The notes under the pieces were generated by a model. The model saw only the letters and a program-made list of their open reading frames with translations, was not told the origin of the DNA and made no database searches. A DNA stretch of 64,000 bases from Littorina saxatilis (Eukaryota; Mollusca; Gastropoda; Littorinimorpha; Littorinidae), in the NCBI RefSeq assembly GCF_037325665.1, contig NC_090250.1:17034072-17098071 (forward strand). The letters run 5' to 3'. A program made the translations under genes and the position numbers. Shown piece by piece: positions 1 to 10,829 of this stretch; positions within the stretch are counted from its first letter, which is position 1, and each line of letters opens with the position of its first letter.

Positions 1-662
1 AAACACCTTTTCATTTAAACACTCACCGCTTGACAGAGCGAGCAATTTTCAAAGAATTTATTTTTGCGTGGTTTATCGTGAACCCTGAGCCATCGTGAAC
101 CCGTGTGATCCACTTTCCTTTTTTTCACAATGTAGTCGTCAGTTTGTGATTTCAATGCGACTCGCTGTAAGCTTATCTGCAATAGCACGTTATTATGTAC
201 CTCTGAATCTAAACGCAACAAACGGCTGCGAATCACACGAACTCTAGCGATGGCTTTGACTGTTCAAAGGAACTGGCGATAGGCATTTAACCGTCGTCTG
301 CTACGAGAACCACGACCTTGCGTGACCAAGCTTCTGGGCTTTTCTTTTTTCAAACTTTCAAAACTTCGAATTGTACTGATCTTGTCTTGATGAAAAAAGA
401 ATTCTTTTATGATTTAAGAATATTTGTGTAACAAGCTGTCAATTTATTATTTAGATTTCAAAAGTTAGGTCTAGCGCCAAAACGCACCGTCCTATTTTGT
501 TATCAGACAATCCGCAAAATTAATTCTTTAAAAATTGCTCGCTCTTCACGTAGGGCACCTGGGATGTTCTCAAGCGGTGAGTGTTTAAACGAAAGGGTGT
601 TTGTACTGTGTGTAAAAGCCTGACAGTATCTGTGATGGTTTACGGGAGGCATACTGTGCCTC
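1..662. mobile_element. TTAA-type MITE, copy 1 (cut by window edge)
   Basis: This stretch matches the complete element at 12510-13241 along most of its length. The right terminal inverted repeat (about 545-662, ending ...TACTGTGCCT) is present. The left terminus lies outside the window; the first bases already correspond to the inner part of the left inverted repeat. No coding sequence is seen. It is a non-autonomous DNA transposon by its structure. Confidence 0.7.
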
Positions 663-1115
663 TAAAAAAAAAATCCTACCCGCACAGAAGGCAGCAAAGC
701 AGATAATGTTTGGTATGTGTCCAAGCGGAGAGCTGGTGTTATTTTGTGCAAAAAGCTAGCCTGGTCAGATTTGAGATGGTGACCCGACATTTTTTCACGG
801 GAATAACTGTGCTTTTAAGTTGTATCGGGTTTTCTGCACCACCGTGGCTCCGCGGGGAGAAATAACAGTTGCTGCACTCTGCTGATTTGATTTGCCATTG
901 TGTTTTTTTTGTTTTTAAGTTGTATTGGTTTTTCTGGCACGACTGCGGAGAAAAGCTTGATGAAAAGCAGAGGGGGTTTGCGTTTTATGTTCTGATTGTT
1001 TGCTGTGTGTTTGTTTGTTTGATGATTCCCGTGCTATATATGTGTGTTTGACTGTTTTGCATTTGGGCATTCTTCAGTCGAGACGGTATGGAGCCATCGT
1101 AGGCGAGATGAATGT

Positions 1116-1174
<59 letters not shown>

Positions 1175-1351
1175 TGCTTGGGGGGGACTGTGTGTGAGTT
1201 TGTATGCGTGTGTACGTGTGTGTATCGGTATTGTTTGTTTGTTTGTTTGTTTGTTTGTTTTTGTTTGTTTTGTTTGCTTGTTTTTATCTGTGTTTCTTGA
1301 TTTCCGTTGTGGTTTTTTTCTCGTGATTTTTGTTCTTACTTCTTTGCTTGC

Positions 1352-1383
<32 letters not shown>

Positions 1384-1433
1384 TGTAATCACTCCGTATG
1401 TCTCCTATTTCTTAAATATTGGCTTTTTCCCCA

Positions 1434-1529
<96 letters not shown>

Positions 1530-3158
1530 TTTTTTTTTTAATTGGACCCTGTTAAACTTGAAACAACGATTTAGAACTTGATGCATTTATCATTTTTATA
1601 TCGACACGTTGTTTCCAATGTTCACCATATCCGATTTTGGCATGAATGATAAAGCATTTTCTGTGTGTTGCAGATTTTGAAAACTTGGACCCTGACACTG
1701 AGGTGACAGACTGGGACAGGAAACTCACGCTTCACGCAATCAGGACGATTTCTCCTGGGTCTTTAAAGTTGGTTTCTGTTGGATTTTTGGACACCCTCCA
1801 CGCTACATTGTGGAATTGGCATTTTTAATTTAGCTGCATTTTACCGGTTCAGTTCGTCTTAATTTCAACAGCGTTGTTTTCCGACGGCAGATTCCTGTGA
1901 GTTTATTTATTATTGATATAACGATGAATAAAAACTGACTGTGCAAGAAAAAGAAGAAAGAAAAGGAAAAAACTACAACAACAACAATAAACAACAAAAA
2001 CTTTGTGTCGTATTGCACTTAACCTAGAGCAACTGTGACGCTAGTAACGTGTATGGCCAGTTTGGTTCGTGGTCTATCTGACATAAAAGAGGCCTATGGG
2101 GACCCTATCTGGATATCTTTCGTCCTCATTCGTCTACCGAAGCTAATTCCGGCTATCGTCTCCTTCACTGACGAGGTCATTTAAGTGCGGAGAACCTTTG
2201 ACACCAAAGGCAACCGAAGCCAATTTTCATGCAACTTTCGATTTTGGAGTCCGCTTCGAAAACTGAAACCAGGTTTAGAACCGATTTTTCTGCGTCGTCG
2301 TGGAAGCTCCCTCGCTATTTGTTCTGTCTTTAGTCTGAAGAGATCAAGGCTATAGAGTATGGTCATTTCAAACGCTTTGTGATTTCTCCAATTTGAAAGA
2401 CGTTTTTGAACTCAAAGAAAAACAATTCTGGACTATCATCTTGAGAGTCAAGGAAAGTGTGAGCGCGACAACAAAGTGCTTATAATGGTTCAGATGATAT
2501 ACTTGTACTGTCTTTGCGACTCAGTCCCAAGTGTTTTTTAATGGAAAACAACAAGAACATTTGAGAGATCGGGCTTGATCAGAGTATCTACAATCATGAA
2601 CGTGTTGGAAATAAACGAAGTGAAGATAATAAACTTGACTTGACTTGGCTTGAAATGTTCCACTAGTATTGATGCCAGAGTAAGATTTGTCAACAACGAA
2701 TCTTATAAGCTCCGTTTGAAAATTAAGCCACAACGAACAGTGTCCTCATTCCAAGTCCGTACAACAGAAATAATGATGGGGCCCTGATAATTTGCCTGTG
2801 TCTCACACTCTTAATACAAGTGTTCCACTTCTGAACACGCTGACTGTAACCAGTTTTTAACACAGTGTAAAATGTAAAGAAGTCTGGTACACGGAAAACA
2901 CAGTGTGTTCCAATGTGAACACTACATCATTTTACTAAGTGTTAGGTTTAAAACACATTGTGATAACCTAAGTACTGATAATGGTTCCATGAAATTTAGA
3001 GTGCATAGTCTCTGTCTCCAGAACCGCTCCTCGGCAAAACATTGTGTCCAACCTTATTATAGAGAGCTGTGTATTGTCGTCTGCATAGATCTGTTTTCGG
3101 TCAGTAAAGACCCTAAATTCAAATCAAGGCAAACAACTTTGCCACGTTACCGGAGTTA
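663..3158. other. Intergenic stretch, mostly unremarkable
   Basis: Apart from the microsatellites at 1120-1528 I see no recognisable gene. At 1672-1770 a TTGCAG acceptor-like site is followed by a short open stretch (FENLDPDTEVTDWDRKLTLH), which could be a lone exon but has no partner. At 2634-2650 there is a short ACTTGACTTGACTTGG tract resembling the LINE tail at 34290-34320. The rest is AT-rich sequence without structure I can name. It probably includes the GPCR promoter and 5' UTR near its right end. Confidence 0.5.
1120..1528. repeat. Microsatellite cluster (TG)n, (TTTG)n, (AT)n, (TG)n
   Basis: Four simple repeats follow one another: TG dinucleotides at 1120-1172, TTTG at 1233-1278, TA/AT at 1354-1385 and a long TG run at 1434-1528 of about 47 units. 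The valine/cysteine and histidine/threonine peptides they could encode are artefacts of the repeat. Confidence 0.95.
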
Positions 3159-6100
3159 GTGCGAGAGAAAGTGCCTTCCATCATCAGTTCACCAAGGATC
3201 ATGAATGTGACGTCACGCTACACCACCACGCCCATCCTGACGTCACGCAAGAACATAGAGTGGGACGTCTCACGATTGGAGGGAGGGGAGGAGCTGGCGT
3301 GGTGGGCGTGGCTTTTCGTGGAAGTGGGCGTGGCCACGGTGATCGTCATCGGTGACGTCTCGCTGCTGATGCTGTTCTTCACGCGCAAGCTGCTGGGACA
3401 GTCCACCAACATCCTCGTATTCTCCGTGGCTGTGGCCGACCTCATGGCTGGGATAATGGTCTTGCCTCTCGATGTTCTCCAGGTGAGCTAACTATCTGTC
3501 TGTGTGTCTGTGTGTCTGTGTGTCTGTCTGCGTGTCTGTGTGTCTGTCTGCTTGTCTGTGTGTCTGTCTGTCTCTCCAACACCCTAGCCTTCTCGATGGC
3601 CGTGGCCGACTTCATGGCTGGGCTAATAGTCTTGTCTCTCGATGTTCTCCAAGTGAGCGTCCAGTCTCTATGTCTGTGTGTCTTTGATGAGAGTAGCTCA
3701 GGTGGTAGAGCACTTGACTTGTGATCCTAGGGTTACGGGTTCGAATACTGGCCGGGACGGACACGGGTCAACTTTATGTGCAGACTCAGAGACGGTATCG
3801 ATGCCTTACCCCCCTTGGCGTCGTGTGCTGCTTCCAGACGTTTTGGGCGGAATGTCTTTCTCTGTCTATCTGTGTGTGTGTGTCTCTGTGTTGAAGATTG
3901 TTCTCTAACGGGTCTACAGGATGTCTGTATATATTCTTTTATCGTGTCTGTTTATCTGTCTTTTCCTTTGATCACATGGGGCGGGGATGTAGCTCAGTCG
4001 GTAGCGCGCTGGATTTGTATTCAGTTGGCCGCTGTCAGCGTGAGTTCAAACCCACGTTCGGCGGAAATTTATTTCTCAGAGTCAACTTTGTGTGCAGACT
4101 CTCTTCGGTGTCCGAACACCCCCCCCCCCCCCCGTGTACACTACATTGGGGTGTGCACGTTAAAGATCTCACGATTGACAAAAGGGTCTTTCCTGGCAAA
4201 ATTGCTTAGGCACAGTTAATAATTGTCTACCCATACCCGTGTGACAGGGAATAATAGGCCGTGAAAGGTAAATATGCGCCGAAATGGCTGCAATCTACTG
4301 GCCGTATAAAATTTCATCTCACACGGCATCATTGCAGAGCGCCTAGAACTGTACCCACGGAATATGCGCGATATAAGCCTCACATTGATTGATTGATTGA
4401 GATGAGTTCTTCTTTTTTTGTTGTAAATATATATGTATGACAGGGTTCTTTGTGGTGCCTCAAAGATGCTTAATCCCTTTGAAGTGGGGCTCCTTTTTGT
4501 TTAAACTTGTTATTGATTTGGCGAAGTCGACTTCGTAACGTGCACTTGACGAAGCTCGCTGCAAGAAGCTTTGGCACTGGTATTTTCGGTTTGTTTGTTT
4601 GTTTGTTTGTTCGTTCATGGGCTGAAACTCCCACGGCTTTTACGTGTATGACCGTTTTTACCCCGCCATTTAGGCAGCCATACGCCGCTTTCGGAGGAAG
4701 CATGCTGGGTATTTTCGTGTTTCTATAACCCACCGAACTCTGACATGGATTACAGGATCTTTTTCGTGCGCACTTGGTCTTGTGCTTGCGTGTACACACG
4801 GGGGTGTTCAGACACCGAGGAGAGTCTGCACACAAAGTTGAGAAGTATTTTCGGTAAAGAGGCTTCGCAAAGTAAACGTCAGGCTCCATCCGCGCTTTAC
4901 ATATTAACTATGAATAAAACTCTATAATATATATAATATATAAAATATAAACTCTAGTTTAACATTGAACTCATATAAACATTATTGTCAGTAAGTACTG
5001 GTGTCACATGACTGATGTGAACCAGTTGATTGGCTAATGGCGATGCGCTAAAACTGTTAGCGCACTCTTGGAGTGCGCTAACTTTTCCACAGAGCGTATT
5101 CTGATCTTCCGCCCTTTGCCTAAGCGAGACTGTACTCTCATCCTCAGAATTAATTAATGACATGTAGCTTATATTCTCCACAATACCAAAATACCATAAA
5201 TTTCCTGCTTCTCAATTAAAGCAGAAGTGTTTTTTTTCTGACAGATTGCATGTTCCTGTGCCACAGTTGCCACTGATCTAAAAATAGAACCCGCTGTGTC
5301 TAATTTTTCAGTTTCGACTTGCGAGGAATCTTCTCATAATTATGCCGTAGCTTATTATCCACATTACCAAATGATGAGTTAGTATACAATCCCCAGCAGC
5401 TAACAGAAAACAAGTGTTATTCCGATAACGTACCAGCTAGAGCATTTGAAATATATACGTAGCGGACTAGATTACACTGAAATACGACTGCATCAGTTCA
5501 GTAAATGAATAGTTTCCGAATTATTATTTCAAGGCAAGAACAATCGGAATCGAAAACGTGTAGGGTTTAGAACGTCCGTACCATATATACGACTTATTAC
5601 CAGCCTGCCTCATGCGTGCAGACTCAGTGCAACGTGACGAGCAGTTTTTGTTTTTGTCTCAGTAACTTAAATTATATAAACCTTGACATAAAAAGAAACA
5701 TAGAACACAAAACTTAAGGCAGCATAGCATGCACTTTGTAACAATATCGTCTTGTCTTTTGTTTCGCGCAGAGAACGTTGAACGAGACCTCAGGCTACAT
5801 GTGCGAGAGCTATCTGATCACACACTCATCTCTTGTCTTTTCCCCAACAGAGAACGTTGAGCCAGACCTCAGGCTACATGTGCAAGAGCTATCTGACCAC
5901 ACACTCATCTCTTGTCTTTTCCCCAACAGAGAACGTTGAGCCAGACCTCAGGCTACATGTGCAAGAGCTATCTGATCACACACTCATCTCTTGTCTTTTC
6001 CCCAACAGAGAACGTTGAGCGAGACGTCTGGCTACATGTGCAAGAGCTACTTCTACTTCAGCAACGTGTCCAAGACGGCCATGGTCTACACTGTCACCAT

Positions 6101-7488
6101 GCTGGCCTTGGAACGCATCATGGCTGCCCTCAGCACCACCAACCGCATCCTCTCTCCAGGCCGGTGTCTCTTCTTCTCAAGCCTCACCTGGTTCTTCGCC
6201 GCGGCCTACAACATCTGGTCCGTGGTTCTCTACGACACCAGACTCGTTGGGCAGCTTCACGAGCTTAAAGGCGACCTTGCGGAGGATGTTCGTAAAGGTG
6301 CCTCGATTTTCGTCAAATTTAGTGACATTTTCCCCGATTACAAGAAGCATTATTCTCGATTTTGGTGAAATTTTAGTGACATTTTCCTCCCCGATCGTAA
6401 GACGCATTAAACATTTTTTTGGTGAAATTTAGTAACATTTTCCCCTATCGCAAGACACATGAACTCGGTTTGTGTGAAATTTGGTGACATTTTTACCCGA
6501 TCACAAGATGCTTTAACCTCGATTTTTGTGAAATTTTAGTGACATTTTGCCCGATCACAATTAAGACGCCTTAACCTCGACTTTATTTGTGCGATTTAGA
6601 GACATTTTCCCCGACCACAAATTGAATAATGTTGTGCCAAACGTTATGGGTGTTATGGTGTCTTGTTTGTTGTGAATGTAATTATATCATGTCGGTTTAC
6701 CATTTACATCAGAAATGTGTATTTACAAAGAAATGTTAGAATATATTAAAAATGTGTGGCAGTATTACACATTGTTTTTTTTTTTAAACAACTGAATAAC
6801 GTTTTGTTTCAACCAAGGCGCCGTGGCCTGGGGAGTGAGGGGAGGCGTCATCGCGGCCAACTTCAGCTCCCACGTCTGCTTCGCATCCACCAGGTTCCAG
6901 ACGCTGGTGCAGATCTTCGTGGTGCTGGACTTCTTCGTCACCTTCCTCTTCCCCGTGGTGGGGTCGGTGGTGCTCTTCACTGTCTTCTGGAAGGGGAGGG
7001 AGGCTCTCCGCCAGCCCGGGAGGCCCTACAGGTCGTCCACCTCGGTCATCATCTTCACCTTCGCTCTGCTCGTCAGCTTCGTGCTGTGTCACTTCCCGCT
7101 GGAGGTCGTCGCGCTGCACGTGCAGTCGCATGACGTCAGCGCGCACCAGGACGAGTTTCTGGCCTACAAGGTCTGCCAGCTCATGTCCTTCACACGCGGC
7201 TTCTGGGACGTGTTCATCTTCGGGGTGTTCAGGCACTACGTGTGCCGAAAGGAACGAGCCCTGGCCGTGTTCAGAGGCAGCGCTGAAGGTCGAGGTGGTA
7301 GTGGTACCAGCGGAGGAGGTGGTGGTGGTGGGATAGAGGGTGGAGGGGAGAACGAACCTGTCGCTTCTCGTACGGCGTGTTTGGCTCTGCCCAACGTTGG
7401 CGCCCGTCCGTCCGTGAGTTTACTGGACAGCGACATGGAAGTGACCATGACGCCGCATCGGTCAAGTACTAGTGACCATGAGCAGTAG
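3159..7488 (+). CDS. Class A (rhodopsin-family) G-protein-coupled receptor, 3 exons
   Basis: Seven-transmembrane plasma-membrane receptor, probably for a peptide or other small ligand; the ligand cannot be told from sequence. Coding exons are 3159-3482, 6009-6291 and 6818-7488. Donors (CAG|GTGAGC, TTC|GTAAAG) and acceptors (CAACAG|, ACCAAG|) agree in phase (0, then 1), giving about 425 residues. TM1 is ~49-74, and TM2 carries the conserved Asp of VAVADL (~94). Cys119 at the top of TM3 can pair with Cys223 in loop 2. TM4 has Trp169, TM5 has FLFP (~248) and TM6 has CHFP (~293-296). Family motifs are altered: the TM1 Asn position is Asp (GD), DRY reads LER (~142-144), and NPxxY of TM7 is replaced by WDVFIF (~332). 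A Gly-rich run follows helix 8. Met15 (3201, MNVTS with an N-glycosylation site) is an alternative start. Both flanks of intron 1 show local exon-end duplications. I do not recognise the subfamily. Confidence 0.85.
3572..3657 (+). repeat. Duplicated TM2 exon end plus donor inside GPCR intron 1
   Basis: This segment repeats 3402-3487 at an offset of 170 bp, with about 80 percent identity by eye. It would encode TLAFSMAVADFMAGLIVL, a variant of the TM2 sequence, followed by CAA|GTGAGC. The true exon runs into a stop seven bases after its donor, so read-through cannot join them. A weak CCCTAG acceptor precedes the copy, but splicing there would give only part of TM2. It looks like a partial exon duplication in a CTGT-rich stretch (3500-3575), probably non-functional. 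Confidence 0.75.
3684..3850 (+). mobile_element. tRNA-derived SINE, family S1 fragment
   Basis: The A-box-like TAGCTCAGGTGGTAGAG (3689) and B-box-like GGGTTCGAATAC (3736) are spaced as in a tRNA head. They are followed by a module containing CAACTTTATGTGCAGACTC that recurs in the SINEs at 3979 and 4590. A related copy lies on the minus strand at 24414-24560. No 3' tail is visible. Confidence 0.7.
3979..4402 (+). mobile_element. tRNA-derived SINE, family S2, full length
   Basis: The head GGGGCGGGGATGTAGCTCAG contains an A-box, and a B-box-like GAGTTCAAACCC follows at about 4050. A body with GTGCACGTTAAAGATC and a 3' tail containing TAGAACTGTACCCACGGAAT and TGATTGATTGATTGA complete it. A second copy lies at 46030-46441 on the minus strand. 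The 3' tail matches the end of the LINE at 47187-49163, which suggests that LINE supplies the transposition machinery. It lies in GPCR intron 1. Confidence 0.85.
4590..4866 (-). mobile_element. SINE body and tail, family S3 (head missing)
   Basis: Read on the minus strand, this begins with AACTTTGTGTGCAGACTCTC, the module shared with family S2. It then continues with a different body (TACACGCAAGCACAAGACCA, then GCGGGGTAAAAACGGTCATA) and ends in a CAAACAAACAAA-type tail. I know this body from common gastropod repeats. The tRNA head is not recognisable here. Confidence 0.65.
4930..5740. other. GPCR intron 1, unique AT-rich sequence
   Basis: I see no gene, terminal repeats or tandem structure in this part of the intron beyond scattered AT-rich runs. 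Confidence 0.5.
5741..6040 (+). repeat. 79 bp tandem repeat (4 copies) of a splice acceptor and exon start
   Basis: The sequence spanning TTTTCCCCAACAG|AGAACG and the first ~45 bases of GPCR exon 2 occurs four times. The AG|exon junctions fall at 5772, 5851, 5930 and 6009, a spacing of exactly 79 bp. Only the last copy leads into an open frame through TM3. A 79 bp shift changes frame, and using the first copy, although in phase, meets a stop (GAACGTTGA). Copy 1 has a weaker acceptor context (TTTCGCGCAG). Copies 2 to 4 are almost identical, so the amplification is recent. Confidence 0.9.
6295..6625 (+). repeat. Degenerate ~60 bp tandem repeat at the start of GPCR intron 2
   Basis: About five diverged units share TGAAATTTAGTGACATTTTC followed by CCGATC, CAAGA and a stretch ending in TCGAT. 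The first unit begins at the exon 2 donor itself, so the array abuts coding sequence. Confidence 0.7.
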
Positions 7489-8770
7489 TGCGTGCTTTGT
7501 GCTCAAACATATATTTTATTAAGTAATTATAGGTTGACATATAATTATTGGAACAACAGACTAATTCGCGTGGAGCCACACCCCAAGCTATGTTATTTTA
7601 ATTGCGGCCTTGAATGTACACCTTAACAGGTGTAATTTTGCAGAGGTGCTGTCCAGATTAGAATAATTCTATTAACCTTACAGAGAAGATCATAATTATT
7701 GTGTGTGTGTGCTTCATGGTGGTTTTGCCTTTCAACACATGTGCTTTCTACACGCTAGTCAACGAGTTTAGGTGTAGCACGACGTCGGTAAAATACATCT
7801 ACAAGTGTCTAATAGTGTACAGTGTACCGAGATCATGCGGTGGCTTTGCCTTTTATTCCGTCAGATGCGTTTTCCATACACTATCATGGTTGACATGTAA
7901 TCGTAACATATTACCCCAATACAAGGACTTGTGATTGGTACTGCACGGCCTTGCTGTATTTCGAGTGTGAACACGACTTTTTCCCGCATGGGAACCTGTG
8001 CCATGTCGTCCGCTGGCTGATCAAAAGAACTTGATATCGATAGAAAATATGATGACCAGTCGCTATTGAAACTCTTCAAGAATTTAGCCCCTGTGACAAG
8101 ATAAGGCAATTGACACTCGTCCAAAACCATTGTTTTTTAAGTGATTAATTACTTATTAGTCATACTGATGATTAAGACTCAGTGATCTTTGAGTCATATC
8201 GATCTGTTTAGTGAACTACCGTCTACCCAAAGTCAGTATGGGTGCACTGGGCAGTGGCCAGAGTTTGACTGTAGCCTGGCTCACACACTGACCTTTGTCC
8301 AGTTTCAGTGACCGTGACCTTGCAGTTTGGTTTCTCGGGCTGAGATGTACGATGCGAAAGTGGGTGCCACCCGAGCGGACGAGAAAAAACCGCGGGGTCT
8401 GATTTGTTGAAATCACAACTAAACTCTATTTCAACTAATCCAACACCGCGGCTGGCTCCCACCCGCTTTGTAACTTTCTTGTGCACCCTGGCCCTGCACA
8501 ATGATGCGAAGTGAACACCCCGGGATTCTGAAATGGGTAACCTTTAAATTCGATTATTGGACATATGGACTGTAACATTTTCTCTGATTAAAAAAGCCCT
8601 GCCTGCTAGACACAGCTGAATATGTGACTGTAGCGTAACCAGTATCACCAGTAACAATAAATATAACAAGTCTTTATTGTTAATTAAAATGGAAACATTG
8701 AAATGGATAATTTTCTTCGACGGATCTAGTGTGCCTGTCAACGAGTTTAAAACACCATTGGTCCTAAGAG
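7489..8770. other. GPCR 3' flank, no further gene seen
   Basis: This begins with the GPCR 3' UTR. No clear AATAAA is seen close to the stop. Two weakly similar stretches around 7720-7760 and 7840-7880 share GTGGCTTTGCCTTT-like sequence. Otherwise I find no recognisable gene or element. Confidence 0.5.
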
Positions 8771-8782
8771 GACACACACACG

Positions 8783-8875
<93 letters not shown>

Positions 8876-8927
8876 AAGCACACACACACGCACACGCACA
8901 CACATACACACACGCACGCTCGCATTG
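8771..8927. repeat. (CA)n microsatellite, interrupted
   Basis: A CA-dinucleotide tract with GACAGACA and CGTGCAAG interruptions. Peptides of alternating His/Thr or Cys/Val here are artefacts. Confidence 0.95.
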
Positions 8928-9129
8928 ACAAACTAAAAATATAAAGGTCATTAAGCCTCAAGCCTATTTTTCCTGATTTCGAAACACTCTCAGCTGTCAT
9001 CCCTGAAGTGCGGCTTGAAGAGGAACAGACACACTCACCCTTCATTCTAAGTGACATACAGCTAGATAATTATTACATGTGGAGACTTGTAACAAATTAC
9101 TGGACATCGATCTTTATTCTGTGCAGTAC

Positions 9130-9365
9130 GCAGCCTAATACATTAAAACCTCCCACCAACGACCTTGAAAATGTCGTTAAAAGGAGGGGTAATAAGGTGA
9201 AAGTAGCTATTGACCCTTTGTTGGTGGGTCGGTCGCCTGAAAAAGGAGGGCGTCGCCGTTCGGAGGTTAGTTGCAGTGTAAAAGGCATCCGTGCCCAGAA
9301 AACTGGTCGGCAAACGGAGGGGGTCGTTTTTAGGAGGGGTCGTTATGGGAGGTTCCACTGTTCCA
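9130..9365. mobile_element. Possible TA-type MITE related to the CAGTGGAAC family
   Basis: The right edge GGTTCCACTGT resembles the ends of the CAGTGGAAC family. The interior alternates GGAGGG with TCGTT-type segments (GTCGTTAAAAGGAGGGG), suggesting partly palindromic structure. The left end is not clear. Confidence 0.4.
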
Positions 9366-9937
9366 CAAAGAGAGAGTGATGTCCCTAGCCCCAATCGAGA
9401 AACATTTTACCTCGGCTTTGCCTTTGCCTTGCTGGTGGATTTGAAATCAGTCAAGAATTTCTGCAGATCGCAGTTCCAGCCTGCACAGAAAGATCAATCG
9501 TTCAGTCTGCGGTATAATTATCGCCTACGGAAGTATGTCAGGACAGGAGTATATTAAATTGTCGTCTAGAGGCGCTGTTAATTGGACTGATGTATCTATG
9601 TCGTGCCAAAAGCGGGAAGTATTTTGAAATACGATATAGTCAAGCTGCTTAAATCATGGACCAGACAGCCAACTGTCTGCAGTGTGAAGCGACATACTTT
9701 TTGGATATCAGATGGCTCCGTGTTCTGCGATGAATATTGTGGCTAAATCAGCTAGTGCTCTTTAACTCATCATAATGATACAACTTTGCAATGTAACAAC
9801 AGTCGTGTGAGTACAAATTTGCAACAACCTTGAGGCGTATGGGGATAATAGTAGTCAACAGGCTACATATTTAATGTTTAATTTGGAACTCTGGCTTGAG
9901 TACGGAATGATGTTTCCAAATGTTTCCCTTGTCAATA
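9366..9937. other. Unassigned sequence
   Basis: I see no gene, terminal inverted repeats or tandem structure in this stretch. Confidence 0.5.
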
Positions 9938-10470
9938 TGGAATGAATCAATCAATCAATATGAGGCTTATATCGCGCGTATTCCGTGGGTACAGTTCTAA
10001 GCGCAGGGATTTAAAAAAAAAATTAACTTTTTTTTTATGCAATTTATATCGCGCACAGATTCAAGGCGCAGGGATTTATTTATGCCGTGTGAGATGGAAT
10101 TTTTTTTTACACAATACATCACGCATTCACATCGGCCAGCAGATCGCAGCCATTTCGGCGCATATCCTACTTTTCACGGCCTATTATTCCAAGTCACACG
10201 GGTATTTTGGTGGACATTTTTTATCTATGCCTATACAATTTTGCCAGGAAAGACCCTTTTGTCAATCGTGGGATCTTTAACGTGCACACCCCAATGTAGT
10301 GTACAACGAAGGGACCTCGGTTTTTCGTCTCATCCGAAAGACTAGCACTTGAACCCACCACCTAGGTTAGGAAATGGGGGAGAAAATTGCTAACGCCCTG
10401 ACCCAGGGTCGAACTCGCAACCTCTCGCTTCCGAGCGCAAGTGCGTTACCACTCGGCCACCCAGTCCGAA
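9938..10470 (-). mobile_element. tRNA-derived SINE, family S4, full length
   Basis: Read on the minus strand, the head (10470 to about 10385) is GGACTGGGTGGCCGAGTGGT with the B-box GCGAGTTCGACCC, resembling a serine-type tRNA. The body shares GTGCACGTTAAAGATCCCAC with family S2, then carries extra modules with ATCCCTGCGC. The 3' end is the same GTACCCACGGAATACGCGCG and TTGATTGATTGATT tail. It therefore combines a different head with the same body and tail as S2. The copy at 37866-38283 lacks the head. Confidence 0.85.
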
Positions 10471-10829
10471 TACGAATCAGCAACACTTGCACAGAGTAAG
10501 TGTTAAGATCAAGGCAAGCACTTTTAAGTAACATGTACAGTTGTCGCGTAAAATAAAAAGTGTGTGACGGGGATGTATTTTAGATAAACCAAATGTCCTA
10601 GATGTTTGAGAATAACCCATGAAGTAACGTCTGTTGAATGTTAGCTTCCGCATGTGCTAAAAAAACACACACCAACCAACCAACCAACCAACCAACCAAC
10701 CAACCAACCAACCAACCAACCAACCAATCCTGGCAAGATATGAAAAGAGGATACATGTGTTTATCAAGACTGACCCAATTGTTGTTTTTGTGTATTCACC
10801 TTACAAATGTCACCATGTGGTTGAGTTTT
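10471..10829. repeat. Short unassigned stretch with a (CAAC)n microsatellite
   Basis: Tetranucleotide CCAA/CAAC units run at 10665-10727. Nothing else is recognisable on either side. Confidence 0.85.

Noticed and set aside
1112-1586. Several 60-115 codon frames rich in Val/Cys or His/Thr
   Set aside because: They are translations of TG/CA and TTTG microsatellites with no domain outside the repeat. The same applies to frames across 8771-8927, 18576-18798, 38373-38445 and 55089-55188.
1646-1828. Possible exon FENLDPDTEVTDWDRKLT
   Set aside because: An acceptor-like site is present, but no donor of good quality, no neighbouring exon and no family match. It is noted in the intergenic entry only.
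7236-7465. Minus-strand Pro-rich frames over the GPCR C-terminus
   Set aside because: They are shadows of the Gly-rich tail on the coding strand.
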